Origin: CAYPHA01 sp964410215
Lineage (GTDB): Bacteria > Calditrichota > Calditrichia > Calditrichales > CAYPHA01
Direction of reading: 5' to 3'
DNA: 29,829 nt
NCBI GenBank assembly: GCA_964410215.1
Contig: CAYPHA010000058.1
Coordinates: 1 to 29,829 of the forward strand
How positions within the stretch are numbered: position 1 is the first letter of the stretch; each line of letters opens with the position of its first letter. Positions 17,410-25,395 of the stretch are shown in pieces. Under the pieces are notes generated by a model. The model had not been told where the DNA came from and searched no databases. It was given only the letters and a program-made list of their open reading frames with translations. The translations under genes were made by a program, and so were the position numbers.

Positions 17410-18726
17410 TCAAACTATATTAAAAGTATCCATCATCAATGTGGCCAAACCCAGGAAACTAAAAAAACCCGTTACATCGGTAACGGTTGTCAGTATAATT
17501 GATGAAGATTGTGCCGGATCCTGGCCCAGGCCTTTCAAAATAATAGGAATGACAGCTCCGGAAAAACCGGCAATCACCATTGAAACAACCATGGAAAATC
17601 CGATGATAAATGCGAGGGGTAGTGATGATTCCCAGATATAGACAATGACCGAAGTAGTCAGTGCTACTGCGAGACCGTTAATAAATCCGACTAACGTCTC
17701 CTTCCTGGCAATGCTGAACCATTGCCTTGGACGAAACTCCCTTAAGACCAGCCCACGCATTGTTACAGCCAGTGACTGAGAACCTGTATTGCCGGATTGC
17801 CCTGCGACAACCGGCAGAAAAACAGCCAAAACGGTAATCCGTGCTATCGTTTCTTCAAATAAACCGACGACTGCAGCCGCGAGGAAAGCAGTCGCAAGGT
17901 TAATTTCAAGCCAGGGTAATCGTTTTCGAACAGCAAGAGATATCTTCGATGTCGATTTTTCCTCTTTCCCCGCACCGAAAATCGTCTGTAGATCCTCACT
18001 GACTTCCAGTTTTGCTGCATTCACTATGGCATCATATCGAATGACTCCCAGAAGTATACCCTCCGAATCAACAACGGGTAAGTTCAAGATTTTATAATCT
18101 TCAATCAGGGAAATGACATCCTCTTTCGGAGCCATGGCGTGAATTGAGATTGGATTAGGTTTAGATAAAGTACTTAAAAGCGCACGCGGCTGGGCAATAG
18201 CCACTTCCTGCAAATCAACAACACTTCTCAATTTTCCATCATGTGATATAATAAAAATACTGACGATTTTTTTATCCTTTATTTTCCTTAACCTTTTCAA
18301 CACTTCACGGACAGTTTGGTCAGATTTGAAAGTCGTTACCTGTGGATCCATAAGATACCCTGCTGTATCAAGTGGGTACTGCAGAATGTCTTTAATCTCC
18401 TCAGCCAGATGTTTTGATAACATCGCTAATTTTTGGTCCCTTTCTCTCGCTTCCAATCTTGCCAGAAGCCGGGCAGCCAGCCCCGGATCGATATGTCCCA
18501 TTAATTGTTTATATAGTGGTTGATCCATTATTTTTATTATTTCTGTGCAATGCTCCGGACTTAGGAGCGAAAATACCTTCGAGCTGATGCCCGGAGGAAG
18601 GGATTCCAGGTAATTAAGCGTATCCTCTTGAGAAAAAGTGTTGACAAGATTAGCCATTTCAATTGGATGTCGTTCAGCATAATTATTTACAAGTTTCTGC
18701 TGTGATATTAACAACGGTTCACTCAT
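17410..18726 (-). CDS. mgtE: MgtE magnesium transporter
   Basis: 438 residues, close to the normal length. The order is MgtE_N superhelical domain (about 15-125), two CBS domains (about 135-255; YLMDPQVTTFKSDQTVREVL, NLPVVDSEGILLGVIRYD), a plug-helix linker, and five membrane helices (about 285-438). The pore signatures VVAGQSGNTGSQSLAVTMRG and GLGQDPAQSSSIILTTVTDVTGF are intact, including the Asp residues that line the Mg2+ path. MgtE imports Mg2+ (or Co2+) through the inner membrane and closes when cytosolic Mg2+ binds the MgtE_N/CBS part. The gene begins 36 bases after the TM-less MgtE-like protein, and the zinc-ribbon gene follows. No M-box riboswitch is seen in the short upstream gap. 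Function is very likely. Confidence 0.96.
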   Translation of the reverse strand: MSEPLLISQQKLVNNYAERHPIEMANLVNTFSQEDTLNYLESLPPGISSKVFSLLSPEHCTEIIKIMDQPLYKQLMGHIDPGLAARLLARLEARERDQKLAMLSKHLAEEIKDILQYPLDTAGYLMDPQVTTFKSDQTVREVLKRLRKIKDKKIVSIFIISHDGKLRSVVDLQEVAIAQPRALLSTLSKPNPISIHAMAPKEDVISLIEDYKILNLPVVDSEGILLGVIRYDAIVNAAKLEVSEDLQTIFGAGKEEKSTSKISLAVRKRLPWLEINLATAFLAAAVVGLFEETIARITVLAVFLPVVAGQSGNTGSQSLAVTMRGLVLREFRPRQWFSIARKETLVGFINGLAVALTTSVIVYIWESSLPLAFIIGFSMVVSMVIAGFSGAVIPIILKGLGQDPAQSSSIILTTVTDVTGFFSFLGLATLMMDTFNIV

Positions 18727-18762
18727 TGAATTAATCCATTTATTTCATGACTTACTTTCATT

Positions 18763-19599
18763 TTATCTATGTGTACCCTGATAAAGAGAAATTGATGCAC
18801 TCAACAAACTGTTAATACCGATTCGGTATAATTCTCCGAGTGCATTTCCCGTATCAATCAGGTTTCGAGGTAATCTACCACCTGTTTTATGTGTTTGATA
18901 AAACATGACTTCCAGATATCGAACAATACCCAGGAAGTTGCCACTATAATCTACTACAGGTAGAACAGGATATTTCTGCCATATAGAATGACTGCCGAGC
19001 TTTAAGATTTCATCATCCACAAAAACTGTTTCCTGAAAATTTTCCATTACATCGGCAATCGGTGCCTCGGTCTGGGCCTTAAATAACTTTCCAAAGGTCA
19101 GAAATCCCGCTGGTTTATGATCTGTTGTTACTACAAAAATGAAAGAGTCTATAATTGCATTCTGTTTAGCGAGGCGTTTGTGTGCTTCTCCAACCCGGAT
19201 ATCTTCAGGAATAGAGTATACATCAATATCCATAATTGTAGCCACACTACCATCAGATCCCGCCATCATTGGCTTAATTATAGTTGCTCTTTCTGGCGAC
19301 ATGATTTTTAGTAACTTCTCCGTATAATCTGATCGGAATCTGCTCAGTAAAAAGGCAACATAATCGGCAGGAAGTGTTTCCAGAATTTCAACCGTTTTAT
19401 CTTCGGTTACTAAAGGCAGGCATTCAATAGCCGTTTTAGCATCCATATGATAAATAAGACTCGAAGCAAGTTCACCGTCCAATGAATCAAGCAGTGCTTT
19501 AACCTGAACGGTTGCCTGATATTCCAAAAGACGAGCAGCCTCGGTTGGATGATTTCTTATATATTCTCCCAGAACCACTTCTGCTGTTTTTTTATGCAT
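18763..19599 (-). CDS. TM-less MgtE-like protein (MgtE_N + CBS pair)
   Basis: 278 residues. Residues about 10-120 form an MgtE_N superhelix (YIRNHPTEAARLLEY, LLDSLDGELASSLIYHMDAK). Two CBS domains follow at about 125-240 (PVLPVVDYSGNFLGIVRYLEV). It then ends with a short tail (NALGELYRIGINSLLSASI) where a transporter would carry five helices. It is therefore a cytosolic or membrane-associated Mg2+/nucleotide sensor rather than a pump. The ATG at 19599 overlaps the MscS-like gene by 8 bases, with AGGAG as ribosome site. It sits immediately upstream of mgtE, suggesting it modulates MgtE or the adjacent channel. The family part is clear; the regulatory role is inference. Confidence 0.88.
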   Translation of the reverse strand: MHKKTAEVVLGEYIRNHPTEAARLLEYQATVQVKALLDSLDGELASSLIYHMDAKTAIECLPLVTEDKTVEILETLPADYVAFLLSRFRSDYTEKLLKIMSPERATIIKPMMAGSDGSVATIMDIDVYSIPEDIRVGEAHKRLAKQNAIIDSFIFVVTTDHKPAGFLTFGKLFKAQTEAPIADVMENFQETVFVDDEILKLGSHSIWQKYPVLPVVDYSGNFLGIVRYLEVMFYQTHKTGGRLPRNLIDTGNALGELYRIGINSLLSASISLYQGTHR

Positions 19600-20425
19600 C
19601 TCCGCTCCTGTTTTTCAGTAGTACCGAATTCTCCTCGTTAAATTTTTTAGCTGGTACAGTCACCTGCCCATTGTCGGTTTCTATGACGACCGATGTTGTT
19701 GTAATGCTGACAATTCGTCCTTCCAGATCATCAATTTTAATCATGTTCCCCTCCTGATACCTCTCTTTTAAATAATAACCAGCAAGAATATTGCTCACGG
19801 ATGTATTGGCACCCAGACCGAAAGCCAGCGCGGCACCAAATAAGAGAGCGGCAAGTGTAATATTGATTACACTAATGAGGATCTCCAGATCGACTCCAAT
19901 CTGAGTGATGGCAATCAGGATAGCGATGGTAATGACAGCATACTGGATAAAATGTCCAATTATTTCGCCAAATACCATTCCTGATTTTATAATTGCGGCT
20001 GTTAAAATTTCCCGTAATAATCTTCCGGCAATAATTCCTGAAAACAGAATGATCACCGCCAGAAATACGTTTGGCAGATAATTAATAATACCACCTAACC
20101 AGGTGGTAATAATGGGCAATCCCATTATTTCTGTTGCAGCCGTTAGAAATATAATCAGGATTATCCAATAGGCGATCTTTGAGATCAAACGAGTGGAAGG
20201 ATCCCGCGTTACCTGTCTGAATTCTTTCCGTTGAGATTTTGTATTCAGGTATTTGTAAATTCGATCGATGATTCGATTTACAATCATTTGAATAATCCGC
20301 GCCAGAATCAGACCTATTATAAAAATAGTGAGAGCTAAAATGAATTTTGGAAAAGATGATATCAAAAAATTTTTCACCTGGTCTATCAATATTCCCAGAT
20401 CGCTTATAACTTGATTTTTATCCAT
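19592..20425 (-). CDS. MscS-like channel with conserved TM-helix repeats
   Basis: 277 residues. About five membrane helices (25-47, 85-105, 112-135, 150-172, 185-205) include the repeated conserved-TM-helix motif (LPNVFLAVIILFSGIIAGRLLREI). The pore-like segment LFGAALAFGLGANTSVSNILAGYYLKERYQ leads into a short MscS beta domain (NMIKIDDLEGRIVSITTTSV). The large C-terminal vestibule of canonical MscS is missing, which is usual for this subfamily. It is the third MscS relative in the window but of a different type from those at 3019-4909. A strong GGAGGG ribosome site precedes the ATG at 20425. It lies upstream of, and overlaps, the MgtE-like CBS gene. It is probably an inner-membrane ion or osmolyte channel. 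Confidence 0.9.
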   Translation of the reverse strand: MDKNQVISDLGILIDQVKNFLISSFPKFILALTIFIIGLILARIIQMIVNRIIDRIYKYLNTKSQRKEFRQVTRDPSTRLISKIAYWIILIIFLTAATEIMGLPIITTWLGGIINYLPNVFLAVIILFSGIIAGRLLREILTAAIIKSGMVFGEIIGHFIQYAVITIAILIAITQIGVDLEILISVINITLAALLFGAALAFGLGANTSVSNILAGYYLKERYQEGNMIKIDDLEGRIVSITTTSVVIETDNGQVTVPAKKFNEENSVLLKNRSGDA

Positions 20426-20476
20426 CTTATCCCTCCTTCACCAGATGGTACAAATTTTGGACTTCCTTAATCAATC

Positions 20477-20512
20477 ACCGTTAGTTTAAAAGTCAAAATC
20501 AGGACTAACGGT
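20477..20512 (-). terminator. Perfect 9-bp hairpin overlapping the CBS gene stop codon
   Basis: ACCGTTAGT (20477-20485) and ACTAACGGT (20504-20512) are perfect inverted repeats with an 18-base loop. The stem includes the TAG stop of the CBS gene. On the minus strand the trailing sequence GATTGATTAAGG has only a loose T content. It could be an attenuating terminator or a 3' end stabiliser ahead of the MscS-like/mgtE genes. Confidence 0.45.
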
Positions 20513-21242
20513 TCTCTTTTGGTTTAATATATTTTTTACGCGCTACTTCTCGCATATCAATGTCCCGATCCGTTTCGTCGATTATTTCTTTACCAAGTAT
20601 TGTTTCCAGGATATCTTCAAGTGTTATAATCCCGCTTAAACCGCCGTATTCATCCTGAACGACCGCCATATGCGTTCTGCTTTTCAGAAAATGAATGAGC
20701 AGAGTCAGGCAATTTGTGTGTTCTGTGAATGCAGACATGGGTCTTCTTATTTGTAAAAGGGATTCTTTTTCATTTTCCTGTATTTTTTTTAATCGTAATT
20801 CGTTCACCAATATATAACCCGTTATATTTTCTTTATCGCCTGAATACACCGGAACTCTGCTGTGGGCGATATCTTCTGTTCGATCGGATGCATCGCGAAC
20901 GCTCAGATTTTCAGGCAATGAAAAGATAACCCGTCTTGGCGTCATGACATTTTCAACCGGTGTTTCTTCCAGGGCTATAATATTTTTTACCATCTGGCTT
21001 TCTTCCTTCGAAATTTCCCCTTCCCTTGCACCCAGATGAACCAAAGCAAGAATTTCATCCTCCGTGATCGTTTTACCCTTCTCTTTCATGCGAATAAACA
21101 TATGTGCAAGCTTACCCTGTGTTTCCTGTGTTTTTGCAGATTCGAGCGTTCCCATGCGTGTGGAATACAACACACTTTCAAAAAGTGAACAACAGGCAGA
21201 AATAAATACGGTTGAAAACACAATAATAAGTAGCACTGTCAT
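20505..21242 (-). CDS. CNNM/CorC-like CBS protein with shortened membrane domain
   Basis: 245 residues. One N-terminal membrane helix (residues 2-22) and the start of a DUF21/CNNM domain (SACCSLFESVLYSTRMGTLESA) are present. After about residue 55 the sequence jumps straight to the post-DUF21 linker (TITEDEILALVHLGAREGEI) and a CBS pair (about 95-220; VMTPRRVIF, VVQDEYGGLSGIITLEDILE). Normal CNNM proteins have about 100-120 more residues with two or three further helices between these parts. The C-terminal transporter-associated CorC_HlyC domain is also absent. The reading frame is intact and a GGGAGG ribosome site precedes the ATG at 21242. It may act only as a membrane-anchored nucleotide sensor. 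It precedes the MscS-like/MgtE genes and ends in a hairpin. Confidence 0.85.
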   Translation of the reverse strand: MTVLLIIVFSTVFISACCSLFESVLYSTRMGTLESAKTQETQGKLAHMFIRMKEKGKTITEDEILALVHLGAREGEISKEESQMVKNIIALEETPVENVMTPRRVIFSLPENLSVRDASDRTEDIAHSRVPVYSGDKENITGYILVNELRLKKIQENEKESLLQIRRPMSAFTEHTNCLTLLIHFLKSRTHMAVVQDEYGGLSGIITLEDILETILGKEIIDETDRDIDMREVARKKYIKPKENR

Positions 21243-21433
21243 AAAGAACCTCCCGCTGATGTGGAATGTAATATACTCCCCGTTACATTATCGAAAACAG
21301 GGGATCGAATGCTGAACACTTCCCTGACTGAAATTAACCGGGCATTGCGATTAAATACGTCCCGATCCGGTGCCAAAAGGATCACGATCATACATATAAA
21401 ACCGAACCATAAACAAAACATATCCCTTGTCAT
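21239..21433 (-). CDS. Small hypothetical ORF with one membrane helix (doubtful)
   Basis: 64 codons beginning with ATG at 21433, with GAGG just before it. An N-terminal hydrophobic stretch (MFCLWFGFICMIVILLAP) could be a membrane helix; the rest has no recognised domain. Its TGA overlaps the ATG of the CBS gene (ATGA), the pattern of translational coupling. I do not recognise the protein, and the surrounding DNA is degenerate, so it may be a chance frame. The interval 21434-21468 between it and the phosphorylase remnant holds nothing recognisable. Confidence 0.3.
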   Translation of the reverse strand: MTRDMFCLWFGFICMIVILLAPDRDVFNRNARLISVREVFSIRSPVFDNVTGSILHSTSAGGSL

Positions 21434-21468
21434 TCACCTCATTGTTTTCATCATAAAACAGGCCGGTA

Positions 21469-21690
21469 TCATTCCGTCCTTTTTTCCAGTTGGATGGTAA
21501 GAGGATTAATCCTCCATATATCCTCGGCATATTCCTTAATTGTCCGGTCACTCGAGAATTTACCGATATGGCAAGTATTCGCTATCGACATTTCCGTCCA
21601 CTGTTCTCTATTCCTGTAGCTTTCCTGCAAATAATACAGCCCCTGGCATATAATCCGGTAGTTGATCTGCCATTGATATATAATACACCC
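21469..21690 (-). pseudogene. glgP: C-terminal remnant of glycogen phosphorylase
   Basis: Read on the minus strand, 21600-21469 encodes WTEMSIANTCHIGKFSSDR followed by TIKEYAEDIWRI and ends in TGA. This is the conserved C-terminal end of bacterial glycogen/alpha-glucan phosphorylase. Upstream the same frame reads CQGLYYLQESYRNREQ and is open only to about 21693. Around 21661-21667 the similarity appears to switch frame (YYISMAD, as in the family's Y-x-LAD-F), a sign of a frameshift. There is no start codon, no ribosome site, and more than 90% of the roughly 800-residue enzyme is missing; the upstream DNA is the unrelated M15 gene. This is a decayed fragment left by a large deletion. The 21694-21822 stretch holds nothing else I recognise. 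Confidence 0.8.
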
Positions 21691-21822
21691 GCTTCACAAC
21701 CCTGTAATGATTGCACATCTGACGACAGTAGTTTAGTCGTAGACGGTGATAGTTTACCTAATAACGGATTTGGATTTTTAGTAGTCTGTTGCATATACCG
21801 GTCGAGCTCCATTTTAATAGTA

Positions 21823-22794
21823 TCAGTCTCCCCAGCGTGCACGGAATCCACGTACATCTATGTGTACAAACGGGCCATGATTGTTCGTTTTTTTATAACG
21901 ACCCAATCCACCGATAAATCGTTCATAAAAAGATTTTCCGTACAGATCATCTATGATATCATACATTATTTTTGCATCTTTCCAGTTGTGTTGGCCATCC
22001 TTGTTCAAATCATCCATTGTTCCGTCAACCGGATGTTCATCGATATAAATATCCGCAGCTCCTCCATAAACATGCCGGCTGTATTTCACATTACCGATTG
22101 CTTTATTATAGAATGGTGTTCGATAACCGCTCATGATTACAAAACTCCGGCATTCATATCCTCGTATATTCATTTCCTGGAGGATAAGCTCCAGCTTGAG
22201 TAGGAGTTTCTCCCTTATAACAACATACTTAGGGTAACCGCCCTGCTGTTTGCATAGGAATTGTTTTAAATGGAAATGCGGTGTCAGCAGCGTTTCTTCA
22301 TTCTGTTCCGTTACTTCGATAAATCCACGTGGCGGATCATAGATCGGCAGATTTCTAAGAGCGATCTGCGGATAGTGTCCAATCCGGTATCCATTTAAAT
22401 ATCCATTGGTTACCTTCTCCGCAGGAATGAGGACAACGATATTGAACCGCATGGTATCGGGGATATCCGTTCTGAATACATTGATCCTGTATATACCGGA
22501 TTGAACCGGGGCTCTGAATACCCAGTCATTCTTTTTTTCTTTCTGAATTTTAATATGTTCTGAATACAACATGAAATCGACATCTTCAAAATCTCTGGAC
22601 GGTCGCAGTTTTGATTGTTCATTTGGTAATAAAAAAACCGAATTGATTTTATACCTGGAAACCTCATCCATGAAACGGAATCCAAATGTACATGTCGTTT
22701 CTGTTTGAGGTTCCGGAGAGGAAGCAGGAGCCAGGTTGAAAAGTGCTGATATGCAGAAAACCATATACCGAAATCTATACATAATTACTATCAT
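21823..22794 (-). CDS. M15-family zinc D,D-peptidase-like protein, exported
   Basis: 323 residues. An N-terminal signal segment (YMVFCISALFNLAPASS) is followed by an unassigned beta-rich region to about residue 165. A Peptidase_M15-type domain runs to the end. The zinc site is His241 (YSRHVYGGAADIY), Asp248 and His311 (PFVHIDVRGFRARW); SGYRTPFYNKAIG at 222-234 is the usual substrate-loop motif. Such enzymes cut D-Ala-containing bonds in peptidoglycan. The ATG at 22794 overlaps the TGA of the L,D-transpeptidase gene (ATGA); an alternative ATG at 22782 would shift the start by four codons. GGAGG lies just ahead. Coupling with the transpeptidase suggests joint cell-wall remodelling. The exact bond cleaved is unknown. 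Confidence 0.88.
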   Translation of the reverse strand: MIVIMYRFRYMVFCISALFNLAPASSPEPQTETTCTFGFRFMDEVSRYKINSVFLLPNEQSKLRPSRDFEDVDFMLYSEHIKIQKEKKNDWVFRAPVQSGIYRINVFRTDIPDTMRFNIVVLIPAEKVTNGYLNGYRIGHYPQIALRNLPIYDPPRGFIEVTEQNEETLLTPHFHLKQFLCKQQGGYPKYVVIREKLLLKLELILQEMNIRGYECRSFVIMSGYRTPFYNKAIGNVKYSRHVYGGAADIYIDEHPVDGTMDDLNKDGQHNWKDAKIMYDIIDDLYGKSFYERFIGGLGRYKKTNNHGPFVHIDVRGFRARWGD

Positions 22795-24503
22795 TCCTCC
22801 AGCCCCGGTGCTCTCTCAGAAAGGGCTTCTTTCAGATTTTGGTCACGGCCATATATATCCGGACGAACATTCAGTTTGTTTTCATCATCTGTCCAGGCCG
22901 TCATATAAACGATATGAATCGGTACCGGTTTATTTAAAGAAACCATATACGATGTTTTATGGTTTAAAATTTTATCAATATCAGCTATTTGCCACTCTTT
23001 GTCCCGTTCAAGTAGCAAGCGGGTTAATTCTTTCCAGTCTTTAATGCGTATGCATCCTGAGCTGAAGGTCCGGACATTCTCATTGAACAGATCCTTTGCC
23101 GGGGAATCATGTAAATATACATTATATTTATTCGGGAACATAAACTTTACTTTGCCCAATGCATTAAGCGGACCGGGATCCTGCCGTAAACGGTAATTAT
23201 AATTATTAATATTCACCCTATCCCATCTAATGCTATCCGGATTCAAAAAACGACTGTCACTGCCCCAACCGTCCAAAATGCGGATTCCCTGGTCCTTAAG
23301 GTAGGATTTACTTTTTTTTATCCGTGGGAGAATGTCATTCAAGGCAATATTTCTCGGGACCTCCCAGTAAGGATTAAAAACCAGGTAAGATAAATGATCA
23401 CTGAATACCGGCGTTTTACGGTACGCTTTGCCGACCACCGCCTGTGTAGAAAATACCAGACGATCGGTTTCAATTAAATCCAGTTCAAAATTTGCAATAT
23501 TAACCAGCATGAAGTAGTCTCCCAGATCCTCAGGAAGCCAGCGCCAGCGCTCCATATTGATCCTTAAAAGACTCATGCGGGATTCCAGTGAAATATTGAG
23601 CTGAGACTGGGTCAGTGCGTTCAATCGTCCGTCTGTTAGAAGCCCGTGCCTCTTCTGAAACGATTTAATTGCTGCTTCGAGGTAAGAATCATAGATACCG
23701 GAATCAGTTGGAGATTCTTTATTCAAGTCACCCAATATATGAAGTTTTTTCCGTAGTAATTTCAGTCCGGAATGGGAATCACCAGGTTTCAGGGTATCTG
23801 TCAGGACAGTGGTCTGATAATTACTGGTATCTGTGTTTTTATACTGGATTAACTTTTTTCTCAAAAGCCTGTACTGTTCGTGCCGTGGAAGCAGTGAATC
23901 AAGAATATCGCGGATATTTCCGGAATCGAGTGCTTTCTGAAGCATTTCAGCAATATCAGCTTCACGCCGGTAAGCCGACCAATCCGGTTCCAGGGTCTCC
24001 GGATTGATGCGTCCTCCCAGGAAATGGGCCGCTATAGTCAAAAAGGCATCGGTCAGCAATAAATCCAGATCTGCTGCACACAAGCAGGTTCCGGCGGTAT
24101 CCTTCGGTGAAGCATATTTTTCTAGAAGCGTCCTGATTTCCCGGCTATGATAATCACTTGGACGAAATCCCTCTGTACCGATGCCCTCAATAAAGGCCAC
24201 CAGACTGTCTCCAATCGGCCGCATTCCAAACTCATTAAACCAGCACGGCATATATGCTCTGTGATCATAAATGGCCGGCAGAACAATCGTTGATTGAATT
24301 TTTGAATCCAATATGAGGATCGTATGTTTTTGCGCTATCCCCTCAACGCGGAGACGTAACTCGTTCTGCATACTGTTGATGTTGAGTCGCGTTTGCGTGC
24401 CATTACCCTCAATGCTTCCACTGCAGCGGTATCCCATCAGAGAAATAATGCAAATGACCAGGACCAACAGATGGGTTCGTCCCGAACGTAATTCATTTTT
24501 CAA
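22791..24503 (-). CDS. L,D-transpeptidase of the YcbB/LdtD type
   Basis: 570 residues. A signal sequence ends near Cys27 (SLMGYRC), which is not a strict lipobox. A large scaffold domain (about 75-235) is followed by a peptidoglycan-binding helical domain (about 245-305; LKLLRKKLHILGDL, AAIKSFQKRHGLLTDG). The catalytic YkuD domain has LVFNPYWEVPRNIA, His465 (YLHDSP) and the active-site motif SSGCIRI with Cys484 and Arg486. This order is that of E. coli LdtD (YcbB), which makes 3-3 cross-links between meso-diaminopimelate residues in the periplasm. The frame opens with TTG at 24503, 6 bases after the coiled-coil gene; no ATG would keep the signal peptide. Confidence in the family is high. Confidence 0.93.
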   Translation of the reverse strand: MKNELRSGRTHLLVLVICIISLMGYRCSGSIEGNGTQTRLNINSMQNELRLRVEGIAQKHTILILDSKIQSTIVLPAIYDHRAYMPCWFNEFGMRPIGDSLVAFIEGIGTEGFRPSDYHSREIRTLLEKYASPKDTAGTCLCAADLDLLLTDAFLTIAAHFLGGRINPETLEPDWSAYRREADIAEMLQKALDSGNIRDILDSLLPRHEQYRLLRKKLIQYKNTDTSNYQTTVLTDTLKPGDSHSGLKLLRKKLHILGDLNKESPTDSGIYDSYLEAAIKSFQKRHGLLTDGRLNALTQSQLNISLESRMSLLRINMERWRWLPEDLGDYFMLVNIANFELDLIETDRLVFSTQAVVGKAYRKTPVFSDHLSYLVFNPYWEVPRNIALNDILPRIKKSKSYLKDQGIRILDGWGSDSRFLNPDSIRWDRVNINNYNYRLRQDPGPLNALGKVKFMFPNKYNVYLHDSPAKDLFNENVRTFSSGCIRIKDWKELTRLLLERDKEWQIADIDKILNHKTSYMVSLNKPVPIHIVYMTAWTDDENKLNVRPDIYGRDQNLKEALSERAPGLEE

Positions 24504-24509
24504 TGTTTA

Positions 24510-24827
24510 TTACTCATTTTGATGAAAAAGCGCGCCTGTTTCCGTTACACGGGTCAGTAATTTTGACACAGCATGTTTTAGTTTATGAATAGACTCATCA
24601 CATTCCGTGATCATGATGCCTTTATCTTTACCCGCATACTTTTTGAGAATATTCAACTCATCTTTTAGATTATAATAGTGGGACTGAATTGTCTTTAGCT
24701 GATAAACATTCTTTTCATTCAGATCAGGAAAGCCCTGTAAGGAGGCTTCGATTACATTAATTTTTTTATGTATTTGTTTTAAAAGCAAATCGAAGTTCTT
24801 AATCTTCGTTTCATACCCATGCATCAT
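24510..24827 (-). CDS. Small coiled-coil hypothetical protein
   Basis: 105 residues, with no signal peptide or membrane helix. The sequence is charged and heptad-like (FDLLLKQIHKKINVIEASLQ, LKDELNILKKYAGKDKG), suggesting two or three helices. I do not recognise a family. AGGTGA lies 4 bases before the ATG at 24827, and the stop is 6 bases before the L,D-transpeptidase start, so the gene is real and co-transcribed. A cytosolic helper for regulation or for the stress genes upstream is possible, but nothing in the sequence shows it. Confidence 0.75.
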   Translation of the reverse strand: MMHGYETKIKNFDLLLKQIHKKINVIEASLQGFPDLNEKNVYQLKTIQSHYYNLKDELNILKKYAGKDKGIMITECDESIHKLKHAVSKLLTRVTETGALFHQNE

Positions 24828-24879
24828 TTTTCACCTTTTTTTATCTGGTCCCAGTAGATCGTTCACTTCTGTTTACAAT

Positions 24880-25395
24880 CTATGACCTGTCCGTTTCGGC
24901 TGACAGGTCAAAAATGGTTTTACCGAATATAATCTGATGAATGCCTTTTTTGTAATAATTTTCAATGGAGCTCAGACTTGTATAATTCTGACTTTCAAAA
25001 AATTTTCGTAACACTTCATGTTTTTCATCCGATGGCAACCTCATCAGGATCTGGATTCCTTCCATTCTTTTTATTTCAGATTCTACAAATCGAAGGAGTA
25101 TCTCCATGAGACTGTTATCAGGTAAAAGTGGCGAGATCCATATCCTGTGGATAGAGAAAGTGCCATCAGATACGGGATCCTTGCTGTAAATAGCGAATCC
25201 GGCAATATTTTCTTCCAGAGATCGGGCCACGACCACTTCAATGGAACTGTTGTTTTCAAAGAGCAGGCGGTCGATCTTACCTATATCCTGTGATATCTCC
25301 TCCAGGGACATATCCTCACTTTGCTGAAGTAATTTGTAAATGGCGGTCCGATCTTCCGGTTTCAGAGAATCAATCTTGATCATAAAATCTTTCAT
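24880..25395 (-). CDS. GNAT-like acetyltransferase
   Basis: About 171 residues from ATG 25395. Features of the GNAT fold are IDSLKPEDRTAIYKLLQQ at the start, the beta strands VVVARSLEENIAGFAIYSK and FSIHRIWISPLLPDN, and FFESQNYTSLSSIENYYKK near the end. The acetyl-CoA loop (Q/R-x-x-G-x-G/A) is not clear: the expected place reads SPLLPDNSLMEILL. Thus the protein may be a degenerate or distant member. AGGGA lies about 10 bases before the ATG; the gene overlaps the DksA-like gene by 26 bases. The frame is open upstream to 25482 but has no better start. The substrate is unknown. Confidence 0.72.
   Translation of the reverse strand: MKDFMIKIDSLKPEDRTAIYKLLQQSEDMSLEEISQDIGKIDRLLFENNSSIEVVVARSLEENIAGFAIYSKDPVSDGTFSIHRIWISPLLPDNSLMEILLRFVESEIKRMEGIQILMRLPSDEKHEVLRKFFESQNYTSLSSIENYYKKGIHQIIFGKTIFDLSAETDRS
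24883..24910 (-). terminator. Perfect 9-bp hairpin at the 3' end of the GNAT-like gene
   Basis: TGACCTGTC (24883-24891) and GACAGGTCA (24902-24910) are perfect inverted repeats around a 10-base loop, just before the stop codon of the GNAT-like gene. On the minus strand ATAGATTGTAAAC follows, without a T-run. It is a stable hairpin but a poor intrinsic terminator; an attenuator or RNA-stability element is possible. Confidence 0.35.

Noticed and set aside
21359..21375. TGGCAC on the minus strand as a second sigma-54 promoter
   Set aside because: The -12 half reads CGGGA where TTGC(A/T) is needed, and it lies inside the doubtful small ORF.
21490..22203. 237-codon plus-strand open frame
   Set aside because: It lies antisense to the M15 peptidase and to the phosphorylase remnant, both of which have clear family motifs; its own translation has none.
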